Shown here: piece after piece, positions 21,415 to 30,130 of the stretch
Layout: every line of letters begins with the position of its first letter
Position numbering within the stretch: position 1 is the stretch's first letter
IMG/VR virus record: IMGVR_UViG_3300047667_000629
Coordinates: 1-35,134 of that record
From: a virus
Direction: 5' to 3' (one strand)
Length of the DNA: 35,134 nt
Notes under the pieces: model-generated
What the model saw: only the letters and a program-made list of their open reading frames with translations
The model's database searches: none
Told to the model about the DNA's origin: nothing
Program-made: the position numbers and the translations under genes

Positions 21415-21475
21415 GTTTAAGGGGAGAGCAGGGATGGATGGCCTTGACTGGTTCAGATGCCCTGCTCACTTAAAC
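21415..21475 (+). other. Long stem-loop between capsid-associated and lysis genes
   Basis: Outer arms GTTTAAG (21415-21421) and CTTAAAC (21469-21475) enclose inner arms GAGCAGGG (21426-21433) and CCCTGCTC (21460-21467). A 26-nt loop lies between. All 15 arm pairs are perfect. No T run follows, so it is not a simple terminator; it may slow or process the transcript after the abundant head genes. Confidence 0.65.
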
Positions 21476-21491
21476 ACTCAAGAAGGAAAGC

Positions 21492-21917
21492 ATGAAGATG
21501 AGAATGGTCATAGTCAGAAATGGAGAAAGCACCCGACAAACTGAAGGGTATCTCTTCATTTTTAAGGGTATCCGCTTGGCATTTCAGTGTGCCGTTCTTG
21601 AGCTTGGCGACAACCATAACCGCCGCAGCGTCTCACGGATTCCTGCTGGAGCTTACCAGGTGAAGAAGCACCAGTCGCCAAGGTTTGGCGCGGCGCTTTG
21701 GGTGCTGGATGTGCCTGACCGTTCCGAGATCTTGTTCCACTGGGGCAACTATAACATGGACACGCGCGGCTGCATCTTACCAGGCCGCCACTTTGTGGAC
21801 ATGAACAAAGACGGCGACGTCGATGTGACCGACAGCCGCCGAACTATGGGCGAACTTTTGCACCACTGCGATACTGATTTTCAATTAAACATAATAGACG
21901 AACCCATCTACACCTAG
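21492..21917 (+). CDS. DUF5675-like protein, lysis candidate
   Basis: Codes for 141 residues. SVSRIPAGAYQVKKHQSPRFG, VLDVPDRSEILFHWGNYNMDTRGCILPG and a C-terminal helix match DUF5675. That family has an L,D-transpeptidase-like look, with conserved H and C residues (FHWGN, RGCIL). It often lies beside holin genes in Bacteroidota phages, as here, so a cell-wall role in lysis is plausible but not established. No other endolysin is seen in the window. Confidence 0.75.
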   Translation: MKMRMVIVRNGESTRQTEGYLFIFKGIRLAFQCAVLELGDNHNRRSVSRIPAGAYQVKKHQSPRFGAALWVLDVPDRSEILFHWGNYNMDTRGCILPGRHFVDMNKDGDVDVTDSRRTMGELLHHCDTDFQLNIIDEPIYT

Positions 21918-21919
21918 CC

Positions 21920-22402
21920 ATGCCTGAGCAGAAACAAAGCTACAGAGAGAAGCACGGGAAGACCCGTGTCGGTCGCATGATCCAGACCATCGGAAACGTG
22001 GCGCCAGATCTTTTGCAGTTGGCTGGGGACATCACTGGCGTGGAAGCCCTGGAGAAATTGGGTAAACGCCTGGACAGAGATCCAAGCATCGACCAAGCTG
22101 ACAAGGACAACCTCATGGTGGCCATCCAGCAAGACATCGAAGAGGCTCGCGAGATCACCAAGCGGTGGGAAAGCGACAACAACCAGGAGAGCTGGCTGCC
22201 TCGCAACATCAGACCGCTGACATTGATCACGGTCATCTGCTTCACGCTGCTCGTGATACTTCTGGACGCCTGCCCGCTCGACTTCAGTGTCAGCGCTCAT
22301 GCGTTCAACTACTTGGAGATGATCTCCCTCACTGCTTTGGGTGGCTACTTCGCCGTTCGAAGTTTCGACAAACATTCAAAAAACAAAAACCCAATTCGAT
22401 GA
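21920..22402 (+). CDS. Holin, 3-TM superfamily
   Basis: Codes for 160 residues. The N-terminal half is soluble and charged (up to EITKRWESDNNQESWLPRNIRP). The C-terminal part has hydrophobic segments LTLITVICFTLLVILLDAC and YLEMISLTALGGYFAVRSF. The WESDxxxxSWLxRNIRP motif before the first helix is characteristic of the three-TM holin family found in Mu-like phages and gene transfer agents. It should permeabilise the inner membrane. Confidence 0.85.
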   Translation: MPEQKQSYREKHGKTRVGRMIQTIGNVAPDLLQLAGDITGVEALEKLGKRLDRDPSIDQADKDNLMVAIQQDIEEAREITKRWESDNNQESWLPRNIRPLTLITVICFTLLVILLDACPLDFSVSAHAFNYLEMISLTALGGYFAVRSFDKHSKNKNPIR

Positions 22403-22869
22403 AGACCTACTCACTCGATCAATTGAAAACAATGGCGGAGGAGTTCTTCGCTGGCAACACGGAGGCCACGAAGTTCTTCGCGACTTCCGACGGCCAGTTC
22501 TTCGGAGAAGGAAAGCGCAACGCCGCAGAGTTCCACTCCAAGCAGAACAAAGGGCTGAAGATCTACGACATCGAGAAGCCGCAGGCTGCTGGTAAAGTTA
22601 TCAAGCTATCAAGCGAAGGAGATCCCGAAGCCATCAAGGCTGCCATCCTAGCGAAAGCAGAGAAGGGCGAGGAGCTAATCAATGCGGAATTTCAAGAACT
22701 AACTATCCAAGAAGTGAAGGCATACGTCGCACTGCTGGAAGCCGTCGAGGCCATTGAGGCACTCGGCGAACATGATACTAAAGGCGGGAAGGCTGCTGTC
22801 CAGGCTCGCATTGAAGAGCTGGCTGCTGATCCGACCGCCTCCACTACTAACAAAAAAGAGACAGAGTAA
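22399..22869 (+). CDS. FluMu gp35-like protein, head-tail region
   Basis: Codes for 156 residues, overlapping the holin stop by 4 nt. KFFATSDGQFFGEGKRNAAEFHSKQNKGLKIYDI is a short domain with the ATSDGQ and AEFH pattern seen in small proteins before the tail genes in Mu-like phages. The rest is a charged, Ala/Glu-rich helical tail. Function is unknown; an adaptor role is inferred from its place before the sheath gene. Confidence 0.55.
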   Translation: MKTYSLDQLKTMAEEFFAGNTEATKFFATSDGQFFGEGKRNAAEFHSKQNKGLKIYDIEKPQAAGKVIKLSSEGDPEAIKAAILAKAEKGEELINAEFQELTIQEVKAYVALLEAVEAIEALGEHDTKGGKAAVQARIEELAADPTASTTNKKETE

Positions 22870-24134
22870 TGAGCACATTCAAAGGCCCACAGAACGAGAA
22901 GCTCCAGGGCGGTCTCGGAAGACGCAACCCATCCACCGACAACATCATGGGACTCGTGATGGGTGGCGTGGCAGTAGCTGAGAAGATCGCCCTCGGCGCT
23001 CCAGCGAAGCTGATCCAGCTCCAGGACGCCATCGCGCTCGGCATCGACGCTGCTTATGACTCGACCAATGACGTGCAAGTCTACTACCACATTGCCGAGT
23101 TCTTCAGGATCAACCCCGACGGGACGCTCTACATCATGCTGGTGGCGAAAGACACCACTCAAGAGGATATGTGGGACGTGACTGAAGACAATTGTGCGCT
23201 GTTGTTCAACACTCATAAGGACATCAAGGTGATGGCCACGGTATTAAACCCTGGCGGATCTTACTCTCCGACAGTGACGAACGGCATCGACGTGGATGCT
23301 GAAGCAGCCATTCCAAAAGCACAGGCTCTGGTCGCTGCACTCTTCGCTGATTCTCTTTACCTGGACGCCTGCCTCATTGAAGGCCGCAACGTGTCGGGAA
23401 CTTATGGCGACCTCGTGGATCTTACCACTAAGGCCGCGCCGAACGTGGCGATGGTGATCGGAAACGATCCAGCCCAGGTGGCGCTCGACGCAGAGTATGC
23501 GAAGACCGCAGCGATGGGACTCGCACTGGGTTCGATTGGTGTGCGAAAGGTGAATGAAAGCGTGGGATCGGTAGAGATAGCGAACCCACCAGCAGCCAAG
23601 AGAGGACTGGAGAGCTACAGCTTGACAGACGTCTCTCTCTCGCGTGTCCTGACTGCCGCACTGAGCAACAGCACAGACGTGGCCATCTTGACCACGACAG
23701 AGGCGCAAACATTGAGCGACAAAGGATACCTTTTTATGGGGTTCTTCGAAGGATATGATGGATTTTACTGGAACAGCGACCGCACCTGTGTGGAATCTGC
23801 CAGCGACTTCGCCACCATCCAGAATAACAGAGTGTGGAACAAAGCGGCGGCCATTGTGCGGATCGCTTTGATCCCTAAGATCCGCAGCGTGGTGCCCACC
23901 ACTGAAGCTGGAGCGATAGCTCCGAGCACAGTCGAAGCATGGCAGCAGCGAGTGAACACTGTGCTGGAGCAGATGGTGAAGGATGAGGAGATCAGCTCCT
24001 TCGACTTCTTCATTGATCCCGCTCAGAATGTACTGGCAGGCAATCCAATTATCACACAGTTGGAGATCGTACCCACTGGCACAGCTCAAGCAATTACAAA
24101 CCAGATCGGGCTGACGAACCCGTTTAAACAATAA
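22869..24134 (+). CDS. Contractile tail sheath protein (DUF2586-like)
   Basis: Codes for 421 residues. The N-terminus (GLGRRNPSTDNIMGLVMGGVAV) and domains with VLNPGGSY-type turns and LAATSRVLTA-like helices match DUF2586, the sheath family of Bacteroidota Mu-like phages. The C-terminal part (SFDFFIDPAQNVLAGNPIITQLEIVPTGTAQ) is the conserved sheath hand-shake region. It forms the outer contractile layer of the tail, so the virion should be a myovirus. Confidence 0.85.
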   Translation: MSTFKGPQNEKLQGGLGRRNPSTDNIMGLVMGGVAVAEKIALGAPAKLIQLQDAIALGIDAAYDSTNDVQVYYHIAEFFRINPDGTLYIMLVAKDTTQEDMWDVTEDNCALLFNTHKDIKVMATVLNPGGSYSPTVTNGIDVDAEAAIPKAQALVAALFADSLYLDACLIEGRNVSGTYGDLVDLTTKAAPNVAMVIGNDPAQVALDAEYAKTAAMGLALGSIGVRKVNESVGSVEIANPPAAKRGLESYSLTDVSLSRVLTAALSNSTDVAILTTTEAQTLSDKGYLFMGFFEGYDGFYWNSDRTCVESASDFATIQNNRVWNKAAAIVRIALIPKIRSVVPTTEAGAIAPSTVEAWQQRVNTVLEQMVKDEEISSFDFFIDPAQNVLAGNPIITQLEIVPTGTAQAITNQIGLTNPFKQ

Positions 24135-24141
24135 GAGAACT

Positions 24142-24579
24142 ATGGCACAGCCTACTATCATTAATAAGTTCGGCAATATGGTCGGATGGAATAGCGTCAC
24201 GTTCAACTGGCTCGACCGCGACGTGGAAGGCGTCACCTCTATCGAGTACGATGACGACCAGGAGATGGAGAATATCAAAGGCGCTGGCGGGTATGCTGTC
24301 GGACAAGGCGCTGGAGACTACAGTGCGAAGGCATCTGTCACGCTTTACCTGGAAGAGATTCGCGCAATGGAGAAGCAACTCGCCAAAGGGAAGCGGCTCC
24401 AGGACATTGTGATCCCTTCCGTCCAGGTGCAATACGAACAGGGCGGTGTGATCGTGACCGACGTGCTCAAGAATGTACGCATCAAGAACAGAGGAGTGGC
24501 CGTGTCGAACAATGACAAGAGCATCTCCTTCAAGCACGACCTCCTGGTGACGCACATCGAGTGGGACGTGAACAGATAA
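24142..24579 (+). CDS. Tail tube protein
   Basis: Codes for 145 residues, directly behind the sheath gene as in other contractile phages. NMVGWNSVTFNWLDRDVEGVTSI, then a beta pattern with GAGDYSAKASVTLYLEE and a C-terminal strand set (SISFKHDLLVTHIEWDVN) fit the gpM/tube family. It forms the inner tube that crosses the envelope. Confidence 0.8.
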   Translation: MAQPTIINKFGNMVGWNSVTFNWLDRDVEGVTSIEYDDDQEMENIKGAGGYAVGQGAGDYSAKASVTLYLEEIRAMEKQLAKGKRLQDIVIPSVQVQYEQGGVIVTDVLKNVRIKNRGVAVSNNDKSISFKHDLLVTHIEWDVNR

Positions 24580-24604
24580 AGCACTTCAATCAATAGCTAT
24601 AAGG

Positions 24605-24636
24605 GCGGAAGCCATCACTGTCTTCCGCTATTTTTT
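24605..24636 (+). terminator. Terminator between tube and tail chaperone genes
   Basis: GCGGAAG (24605-24611) pairs with CTTCCGC (24622-24628) around a 10-nt loop, followed by TA and six T residues (24631-24636). It lies inside the tail operon. Partial read-through would lower expression of chaperone and tape measure compared with sheath and tube. Confidence 0.75.
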
Positions 24637-24662
24637 CAGCCTTAACCCTTAAACCCTTGACG

Positions 24663-25043
24663 ATGTCAAAAGAAATAAAAGAAGTTAAAGAGATCACCAA
24701 GTTCGCCCAGATCACAGACGCTATGAAAAGCGAATGGCGTGAGCGGTATCCATCGGCGCGAGTGGTGACTTGTCCAGTGGACAGCTTTGAAAAGGATCTT
24801 GATCCTGAAGAGTGGACGGAGACGGCCACCTTCGTGATCCGTATGCTGGAGCGCTCAGAGATGAAAGCACTGGAGAAGTACGCAGCAGAGAAGAACACCG
24901 CTAAGTTCAACCAGGTGCTGGAAAAGAACAGCATACTAGGAGGAGACATGGACATGATGGACAACGATGTGGTCTACAAGTCGCTGATCCGTGAGTGTGT
25001 CACTCTACTCGCTGCGGGCAAGGCGAAGGTCGCAAAGCTATAG
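24663..25043 (+). CDS. Tail assembly chaperone (gpG/gp41-like)
   Basis: Codes for 126 residues. It has a helical charged N-terminus, an alpha/beta middle (SEWRERYPSARVVTCPVDSFEKDL) and a C-terminal helix ending LLAAGKAKVAKL. It lies between tube and tape measure, the usual place for tail assembly chaperones that wrap the tape measure during tail growth. A downstream frame joins it by a likely -1 frameshift. Confidence 0.78.
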   Translation: MSKEIKEVKEITKFAQITDAMKSEWRERYPSARVVTCPVDSFEKDLDPEEWTETATFVIRMLERSEMKALEKYAAEKNTAKFNQVLEKNSILGGDMDMMDNDVVYKSLIRECVTLLAAGKAKVAKL

Positions 25044-25279
25044 GCTCAGCTCAATTTATAGCGGGCGAAACACTGGACGAGGATCCTGAATGGATCCGAA
25101 AAATAGACGCTGTCCTGCGTTACGAATTAAGACTCGATCCCGATGAGCTGAGCGACCAAGAATGGGCACTGGCTTATCGGGATTTTTGCTACCTGGAAAG
25201 CAGGAGGGCGAACCTCCTGGAAAGCACCTTCGGTAAGGTGATGAATGAAGTACTAAAAGCATTTAGCGGTAACGGATAA
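25034..25279 (+). CDS. Tail chaperone frameshift extension (gpGT-like)
   Basis: This frame is -1 relative to the chaperone and has no ATG before its conserved part (ETLDEDPEWIRKIDAVLRYE, LSDQEWALAYRDFCYLESRR). It is therefore most likely made as a fusion by programmed frameshift. Two slip sites are possible: GGGCAAG (25016-25022), one base from the lambda G-T heptamer, and AAAG (25034-25037) just before the stop. GCTATA and TATAGC (25037-25051 region) can form a stem right after. It connects to the tape measure in other phages. Confidence 0.72.
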   Translation, partial: KAIGSAQFIAGETLDEDPEWIRKIDAVLRYELRLDPDELSDQEWALAYRDFCYLESRRANLLESTFGKVMNEVLKAFSGNG

Positions 25280-25282
25280 GAA

Positions 25283-27277
25283 ATGGCAACGCAACACAGA
25301 ACGGAATGGATCCTTGAACTCATGGACAAAGTCACCTCTCCAGCGAAGAGAGTGATGACCAGCATGGGCAACATCGACGAAGCTATGGGGCAGACTGCCT
25401 CCAACATGGCAGAGTTTGCCGAGCCTGGCATCAGTCAGCTCCGCAACTTGCGGCAGGGGTTCATGGATTCAGCTCGTGGTGTGCCTGTCTTGGGCGATGC
25501 TATCCAACTTCTTGAGAACCCCATCGGCGCGGCATTGACTGCGGCGGTGTCTTTGGCTTTGGTGCTGGGCACTATGACGGGCAAAGCGGCAGACTTCCAG
25601 CAAGATCTCGCTGAGCTTTCGGCCATCACGGGAACGGTGGGCGAAGACCTCGACTACATTGGCGAGCGCAGCCTCTCGATGGCGGCGCAGTATGGTCTGG
25701 CCACGAGTCAGACCGTGGAAGCCTCGAAGCTCTTGGCTTCGAATATCGACATCGCCACCATCGGTGGGGTGAGAGGTCTCTCGATGCTCCAGGAGCAGAC
25801 GGTGCTCCTCTCCAAAGCTGCTGGAGTAGATATGCCACTGGCTGCAAACCTTATGGCGGGAGCCATCAATCAATTCAGTCTTCCCGCATCAGATGCGGCG
25901 CGAGTCGTCAACACTTTGGCGGCGGGTGCTAAGTTTGGAGCGGCAGAGATACCTGACCTGGCCCTATCTCTCAAAAATGCGGGAACCACAGCAGCTCTGG
26001 CTGGTGTGAGTCTGGAGTCTACAGTCGCCGCGCTGGAGCTTATGTCTCAGAACATGATCAAAGGATCGGAAGCGGGCACTGGTCTGCGCAACGTGATAAA
26101 CGTGCTGCAAACTAAAGACATTGCAGGGGTGGACTTTGCCACGATGGGATTCGCCGGATCTCTCCAGGCATTGGCTCCACGATTGGAGGATGCCACGTTC
26201 CTGACGGAAATCTTCGGGCGTGAGAACCTCTCGTCTGCTCAGATTCTCATCAAGAACGGCTCGGCGATGGATGAGATGACCAAGAAAGTGACGGGCACCA
26301 GCGTGGCAATGGAGCAGGCACAGATCCAGACAAACACCTGGAGCGGATCTATGGATCGCTTCCGTGCTTTATGGGAGACCGCCTCGATCAGTATCGGCTC
26401 GATGATCATCGATATTTTATTTCCTGCTCTGAACATGGTGAACTCTACATTTCAGTGGATGATCGACAACGGCACGGCCATCAAGGCGGTGCTGATCGGT
26501 GTGGGTATTGTAGCCGCAGGCGCTGCCATCAATTGGATCGTGTTGAACGCGGCCACCATTGGCGCCACCATCGGTCTCGGTCTTTTTAACCTGGCTTTTA
26601 TGGCGATGAATGCAGTCCTGGCGGTGACGCCACTCGGCTGGATCTTGATCGCTGTGGGTGCTCTTGCTGGCGCTGCTTACTATGCCTGGAACGAGTTCGA
26701 GGAGTTTCGTGGCGTCATCGTGGGCACCTACGAAGCCGTGAAGGTCTTCGGCAACTTTCTATACGACTCCGTGATCATTCGAATCAAAGAAATACTTTCA
26801 GGAATGAAAGGACTGGCGGGTGCTATAGGCGCATTTTTCAGTGGTGAGTTTGAGCAAGCGGCAGAGCTTGGATCTCAAGCTATTTTCGATTTGCAGGGCA
26901 CTGCTTCTGATGCGAAGATCGGGATCATGTTCGATGATTCAGTGGCCGACGCGATCAGCGCAGGCCGAGAGGGATATATGAAAGGAGTAGGAATGGGTAG
27001 CGAAGAGGCTGGAGCATCTGGCAGCATGAACGCGCCGCCATTCGCTCCCCAAGATTTGAACCTAGACGGATCAACTCCTGGAGGCGCGTCAATTGAACAA
27101 TCAAAAAGCGGTATCGAGGGCGGTGGCTCTTCTAAGATCATCACCATGACCATCGGCGACATAAATATGGAATTTAATCTACCACAGAACCTCCAGGCAG
27201 GAGCTGAAGAAGCCGCGACTCTCGTGGCTCAGATCCTAACTGGTAAAATAAGAAACGGCCTCGCGCTGGGTAGCTGA
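25283..27277 (+). CDS. Tape measure protein
   Basis: Codes for 664 residues. Residues about 90-360 match the TP901-type tape-measure core (DFQQDLAELSAITGTVGEDLDY, SKLLASNIDIATIGG, SGSMDRFRALWETASISIGS). Three hydrophobic segments follow at about 395-465 (VLIGVGIVAAGAAINWIVL, IGLGLFNLAFMAMNAVLAV, WILIAVGALAGAAYYAW). They probably insert in the host membrane at DNA entry. By the usual 1.5 angstrom per residue the tail would be about 100 nm long. Confidence 0.92.
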   Translation: MATQHRTEWILELMDKVTSPAKRVMTSMGNIDEAMGQTASNMAEFAEPGISQLRNLRQGFMDSARGVPVLGDAIQLLENPIGAALTAAVSLALVLGTMTGKAADFQQDLAELSAITGTVGEDLDYIGERSLSMAAQYGLATSQTVEASKLLASNIDIATIGGVRGLSMLQEQTVLLSKAAGVDMPLAANLMAGAINQFSLPASDAARVVNTLAAGAKFGAAEIPDLALSLKNAGTTAALAGVSLESTVAALELMSQNMIKGSEAGTGLRNVINVLQTKDIAGVDFATMGFAGSLQALAPRLEDATFLTEIFGRENLSSAQILIKNGSAMDEMTKKVTGTSVAMEQAQIQTNTWSGSMDRFRALWETASISIGSMIIDILFPALNMVNSTFQWMIDNGTAIKAVLIGVGIVAAGAAINWIVLNAATIGATIGLGLFNLAFMAMNAVLAVTPLGWILIAVGALAGAAYYAWNEFEEFRGVIVGTYEAVKVFGNFLYDSVIIRIKEILSGMKGLAGAIGAFFSGEFEQAAELGSQAIFDLQGTASDAKIGIMFDDSVADAISAGREGYMKGVGMGSEEAGASGSMNAPPFAPQDLNLDGSTPGGASIEQSKSGIEGGGSSKIITMTIGDINMEFNLPQNLQAGAEEAATLVAQILTGKIRNGLALGS

Positions 27278-27903
27278 TGCCGCTCGGTTATAACATAGCA
27301 GAGTTCGCGCGCGCCATCCTTGGCCAGCCATTGATCCGATATGGTTCGCCAGAGTTTGGCTCCAAGAGTCAGCGCATCGACTACGGTGGTGTGAAGGTGG
27401 TGGAAGCTACTGAAGGCCGTCGTTTGAGTGCAATGGGGACGCCGATCATCTTCCCGATCACATTCAAGGCGGGCAAGTACAACATCTACAGCCGCAGCGG
27501 TGAAGTAGTAGAGAAAAACATGAGAGACTTCGCTCTTCCCGCTTCGTGTATCGCTCAGTTCAGACGCAAGAAGATCAAGAAGAAGACGCGAGTGGTGGCC
27601 AGCCAGAGCAGTGTCAAAGAACTGTATGGCCACGACGACTGGATGATCACCATCACAGGGATCTTCTTCGACGACGACTCTCATCCACAGGCCACCGACT
27701 GGCGTGATCAAAAGAACATACTCATGGAATGGGAGGAGCTGGCTGACAGCATCGAGGTGGAAGGTGAACTCTTCCAGGACTTGAACATCTTCAGGATGGA
27801 CATCAACGAGATCCAAATGACGCAGCAGATCGGCAGGGATCGAGTGATGGCCTTCCAGATCAGTGGCGAAAGTGACGACCCTAGAGACCTCTTTGACCTA
27901 TGA
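27277..27903 (+). CDS. Tail/baseplate protein (DUF6046-like)
   Basis: Codes for 208 residues, sharing its first base with the tape measure stop. YGGVKVVEATEGRRLSAMGTPI, FKAGKYNIYSRSGEVVEKNM and DDWMITITGIFF fit the DUF6046 family found after the tape measure in Bacteroidota contractile phages. Position matches the DNA-circularisation or gpX-adjacent hub protein of Mu. Confidence 0.75.
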   Translation: MPLGYNIAEFARAILGQPLIRYGSPEFGSKSQRIDYGGVKVVEATEGRRLSAMGTPIIFPITFKAGKYNIYSRSGEVVEKNMRDFALPASCIAQFRRKKIKKKTRVVASQSSVKELYGHDDWMITITGIFFDDDSHPQATDWRDQKNILMEWEELADSIEVEGELFQDLNIFRMDINEIQMTQQIGRDRVMAFQISGESDDPRDLFDL

Positions 27904-28124
27904 CAATATTCAGAAATATGGCAGAACATTTATCTAGCATGATCGGAGGCGCCTCTCTGGTTGTCTTGGCGGTGCCGCCGTCCAAGTTGATCGAGGTGAT
28001 CATTCTCGCCCTGGTAGGTGGTGCTATTGGTGCCTTCGCTAAGGGTGCAGGAACTACCGCGTGGAAATATGCCCACGGCAAGTACAGCGACTGGAGCGAG
28101 GCACGAAGAACACGCAAGGGATGA
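27900..28124 (+). CDS. Small membrane protein in the tail operon
   Basis: Codes for 74 residues, overlapping neighbours by 4 nt. A hydrophobic helix (IEVIILALVGGAIGAFAKGA, about 31-50) is preceded by a weaker one (MIGGASLVVLAVPPSKL). The C-terminus is basic. It could be a second holin-like or antiholin-like protein. The family is not recognised. Confidence 0.6.
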   Translation: MTIFRNMAEHLSSMIGGASLVVLAVPPSKLIEVIILALVGGAIGAFAKGAGTTAWKYAHGKYSDWSEARRTRKG

Positions 28125-29065
28125 ACCTAGCAATGGCTGCACATATCACATTCGGCGACTTCTCGATCAGAAGGATCCACTCCGTCACGATCAAGAAGCG
28201 CGTGAGCGAGATCTCCCAGGTGGCCACCATCGTGCTGCCTCGGCGCGTGACAGAGCTACGCGATAAAGAGATCAAGACCTTCATCAAACGGAACGATCCC
28301 GTGACCATCAGTCTGGGATACAATGGCGAGATGATCGAGGAGTTCCGTGGCACCGTGACCTCTGTGGGTGCGGGTATCCCTGTGGAGATAGTCTGCCGCG
28401 ATGAGATGTATCTCATCCAGCAGGCGCAGTACTCGAAGAGCTTCGAAGACTGCCACGTTCCCACCTTGCTGCGCGAACTGATCCCGCAGAGTATTGAAGT
28501 CGATGCGCTGGACGTAACCATCGGCCCGCAAGCATTCAAGAAGGTGACAGTGGGCGAGGTGCTGAAGTATCTCAGCGATGAGTTCAGTCTCTACACCTTT
28601 ATGAAGAAAGGCGTGGTCTACTGTGGTAAAAGATTCAATTCAGACCCTACGATTCACACCTATGTGATCGAGGAGCTGGTGAAAGAGGACAGTCTCACCT
28701 ATAAAGACGCCGACGAGATCCGCATCAAAGTGGAGGCGACAAGTGTCCAGGCTAATGGTGAGCGCTTCACGGTAACGGTGGGCGATGACGACGGCGAGAT
28801 CAGAAAGCTCAGCTACTTTGCCATTGCATCAGAGGCAGAGCTGCGGAAGCTGGCCCTGCTCGATCTGGACAAATTTAAGTACACGGGATACGAAGGAACC
28901 CTCACGGGATACGGATCTCCCGCTGCCGACTTCGCTGACTTTGCAAAGGTGGTCTCTCGGCAATTTCCCGAAAGGAACACGACCGTCCTCATCGAGGAGA
29001 TGGAGATCAAGTTCGACGCCTCGCCTGAATACTCACGAAAACTGACACTCGATGGGGCCATTTGA
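28121..29065 (+). CDS. Late control/baseplate hub protein (gpD-like)
   Basis: Codes for 314 residues from the ATG at 28121, coupled by ATGA; ATG 28133 is an equally good start. ITFGDFSIRRIHSVTIKKRV, then VTISLGYNGEMIEEFRGTVTSV, VPTLLRELIP and VGEVLKYLSDEFSLYTFMKKG give the split-barrel pattern of gpD/gp27 hub proteins. It forms the top of the baseplate hub that carries the spike. Confidence 0.82.
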   Translation: MNLAMAAHITFGDFSIRRIHSVTIKKRVSEISQVATIVLPRRVTELRDKEIKTFIKRNDPVTISLGYNGEMIEEFRGTVTSVGAGIPVEIVCRDEMYLIQQAQYSKSFEDCHVPTLLRELIPQSIEVDALDVTIGPQAFKKVTVGEVLKYLSDEFSLYTFMKKGVVYCGKRFNSDPTIHTYVIEELVKEDSLTYKDADEIRIKVEATSVQANGERFTVTVGDDDGEIRKLSYFAIASEAELRKLALLDLDKFKYTGYEGTLTGYGSPAADFADFAKVVSRQFPERNTTVLIEEMEIKFDASPEYSRKLTLDGAI

Positions 29066-29552
29066 TGACTTTACAAAAGCGCTCCGCGAGGAGATGAAGC
29101 GGTCGGTGCCTGTGCAGACTGTCTGGGCGACCGTGGAAAGCGTGACCGCCACCACGATGACCGTGGCAGATGCCGACGAGAGTGCTGTGAAATACTACAA
29201 TGTGCTGCTGGGCCTCCAGGGAATGATCATCGAGCCTGTGGTGGGTTCGAAGGTATTGATCGGTGTCATTGAGAACAAGGCCACGGCCTACTTCTTAATT
29301 CATGCCGACCAGTGGAAGAGCTGCCGCATGAATGGAGACAAGAATGGAGGCATGGCTATCGCTCCCAACATTGCCGCAAGGCTGAAGGAACACGAGACTA
29401 AGGTGAACGCCTTGATCGACTACATCTCTCTGCTGCCTGTGGCCGTGTCTGGAGCTGTGGGTGCGCCACCTGTGCCGCTGCCCTATGCCGCCTTTAAACT
29501 GACTTCAACCTCCGCGAACCAACTACAAAGCACAACGATAAAACATGGCTAA
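29052..29552 (+). CDS. Baseplate spike/assembly protein (gpV/gp45-like)
   Basis: Codes for 166 residues. An N-terminal OB-like part (VWATVESVTATTMTVADADES, GSKVLIGVIENKATAYFLIH) is followed by a short helical segment and a small C-terminal repeat region ending TTIKHG. The order after gpD matches gp45/gpV. Compared with Mu gp45 (about 197) it is short, with a minimal spike. Confidence 0.7.
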   Translation: MGPFDDFTKALREEMKRSVPVQTVWATVESVTATTMTVADADESAVKYYNVLLGLQGMIIEPVVGSKVLIGVIENKATAYFLIHADQWKSCRMNGDKNGGMAIAPNIAARLKEHETKVNALIDYISLLPVAVSGAVGAPPVPLPYAAFKLTSTSANQLQSTTIKHG

Positions 29553-29829
29553 CGACTACCAACTAGACGACGATGGCGACCTCAAGATCGAGGCGGGAGA
29601 CTTTGTCTTCAGCGACGCTCTGACGGACGACGTGGCCATGATCATCTCGATCAACCAGGGCGAGCTGAAGAGCGACCCGCTGACGGGGTGCAATATGGTG
29701 AGCAGGATCAGAAGCCAGCAGTCTGCTGAGGAGATCCAGCGATCTGTGCGCCTCCAGCTTCAGCGAGATGGAAAGAATTTTAACGAGATCAAAGACTATT
29801 TAAAGACGATAATCAATGGCGGAGACTAA
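29545..29829 (+). CDS. gp46/gpW-like baseplate protein
   Basis: Codes for 94 residues. YQLDDDGDLKIEAGDFVFSDALTDDVAMIISINQGELK, then SQQSAEEIQRSVRLQLQRDG is the standard pattern of gp46/gpW (gp25-like) wedge proteins. It overlaps both neighbouring genes. Confidence 0.82.
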   Translation: MANDYQLDDDGDLKIEAGDFVFSDALTDDVAMIISINQGELKSDPLTGCNMVSRIRSQQSAEEIQRSVRLQLQRDGKNFNEIKDYLKTIINGGD

Positions 29830-30127
29830 GGAGATCACGGTGCGAAATCAGCAGAGCCTGGAAGACTTGGCGCTGGAGCACTACGGTGGAGTGGAGGGCG
29901 TGATGAGCCTCCTCCTCGACAATCGTGACTCGCTGAGCGCTGGCTTCAACTCCTATCTGTACGCAGGAATGAAGCTCAGAGTGCGGCCCGTGGCTGAGAA
30001 TGCTGAGATGTTGGCAGCCGTGCGCAAGCTAGGGATGCACCCCGTGAGCGACGAGAATACGGGCGCGCCTAAGCCGCAAGCCTCAGATTTTAACGCTGAT
30101 TTTAACAATGATTTTTATACCGACTAG
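29816..30127 (+). CDS. LysM-like tail protein (gpX-like)
   Basis: Codes for 103 residues. ITVRNQQSLEDLALEHYGGV, then VMSLLLDNRDSL and YAGMKLRVRP form a LysM-type fold as in the tail protein X family. The C-terminal 30 residues are disordered and rich in Asp, Asn and Phe. In a baseplate it may contact peptidoglycan or the hub. Confidence 0.72.
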   Translation: MAETKEITVRNQQSLEDLALEHYGGVEGVMSLLLDNRDSLSAGFNSYLYAGMKLRVRPVAENAEMLAAVRKLGMHPVSDENTGAPKPQASDFNADFNNDFYTD

Positions 30128-30130
30128 ACA

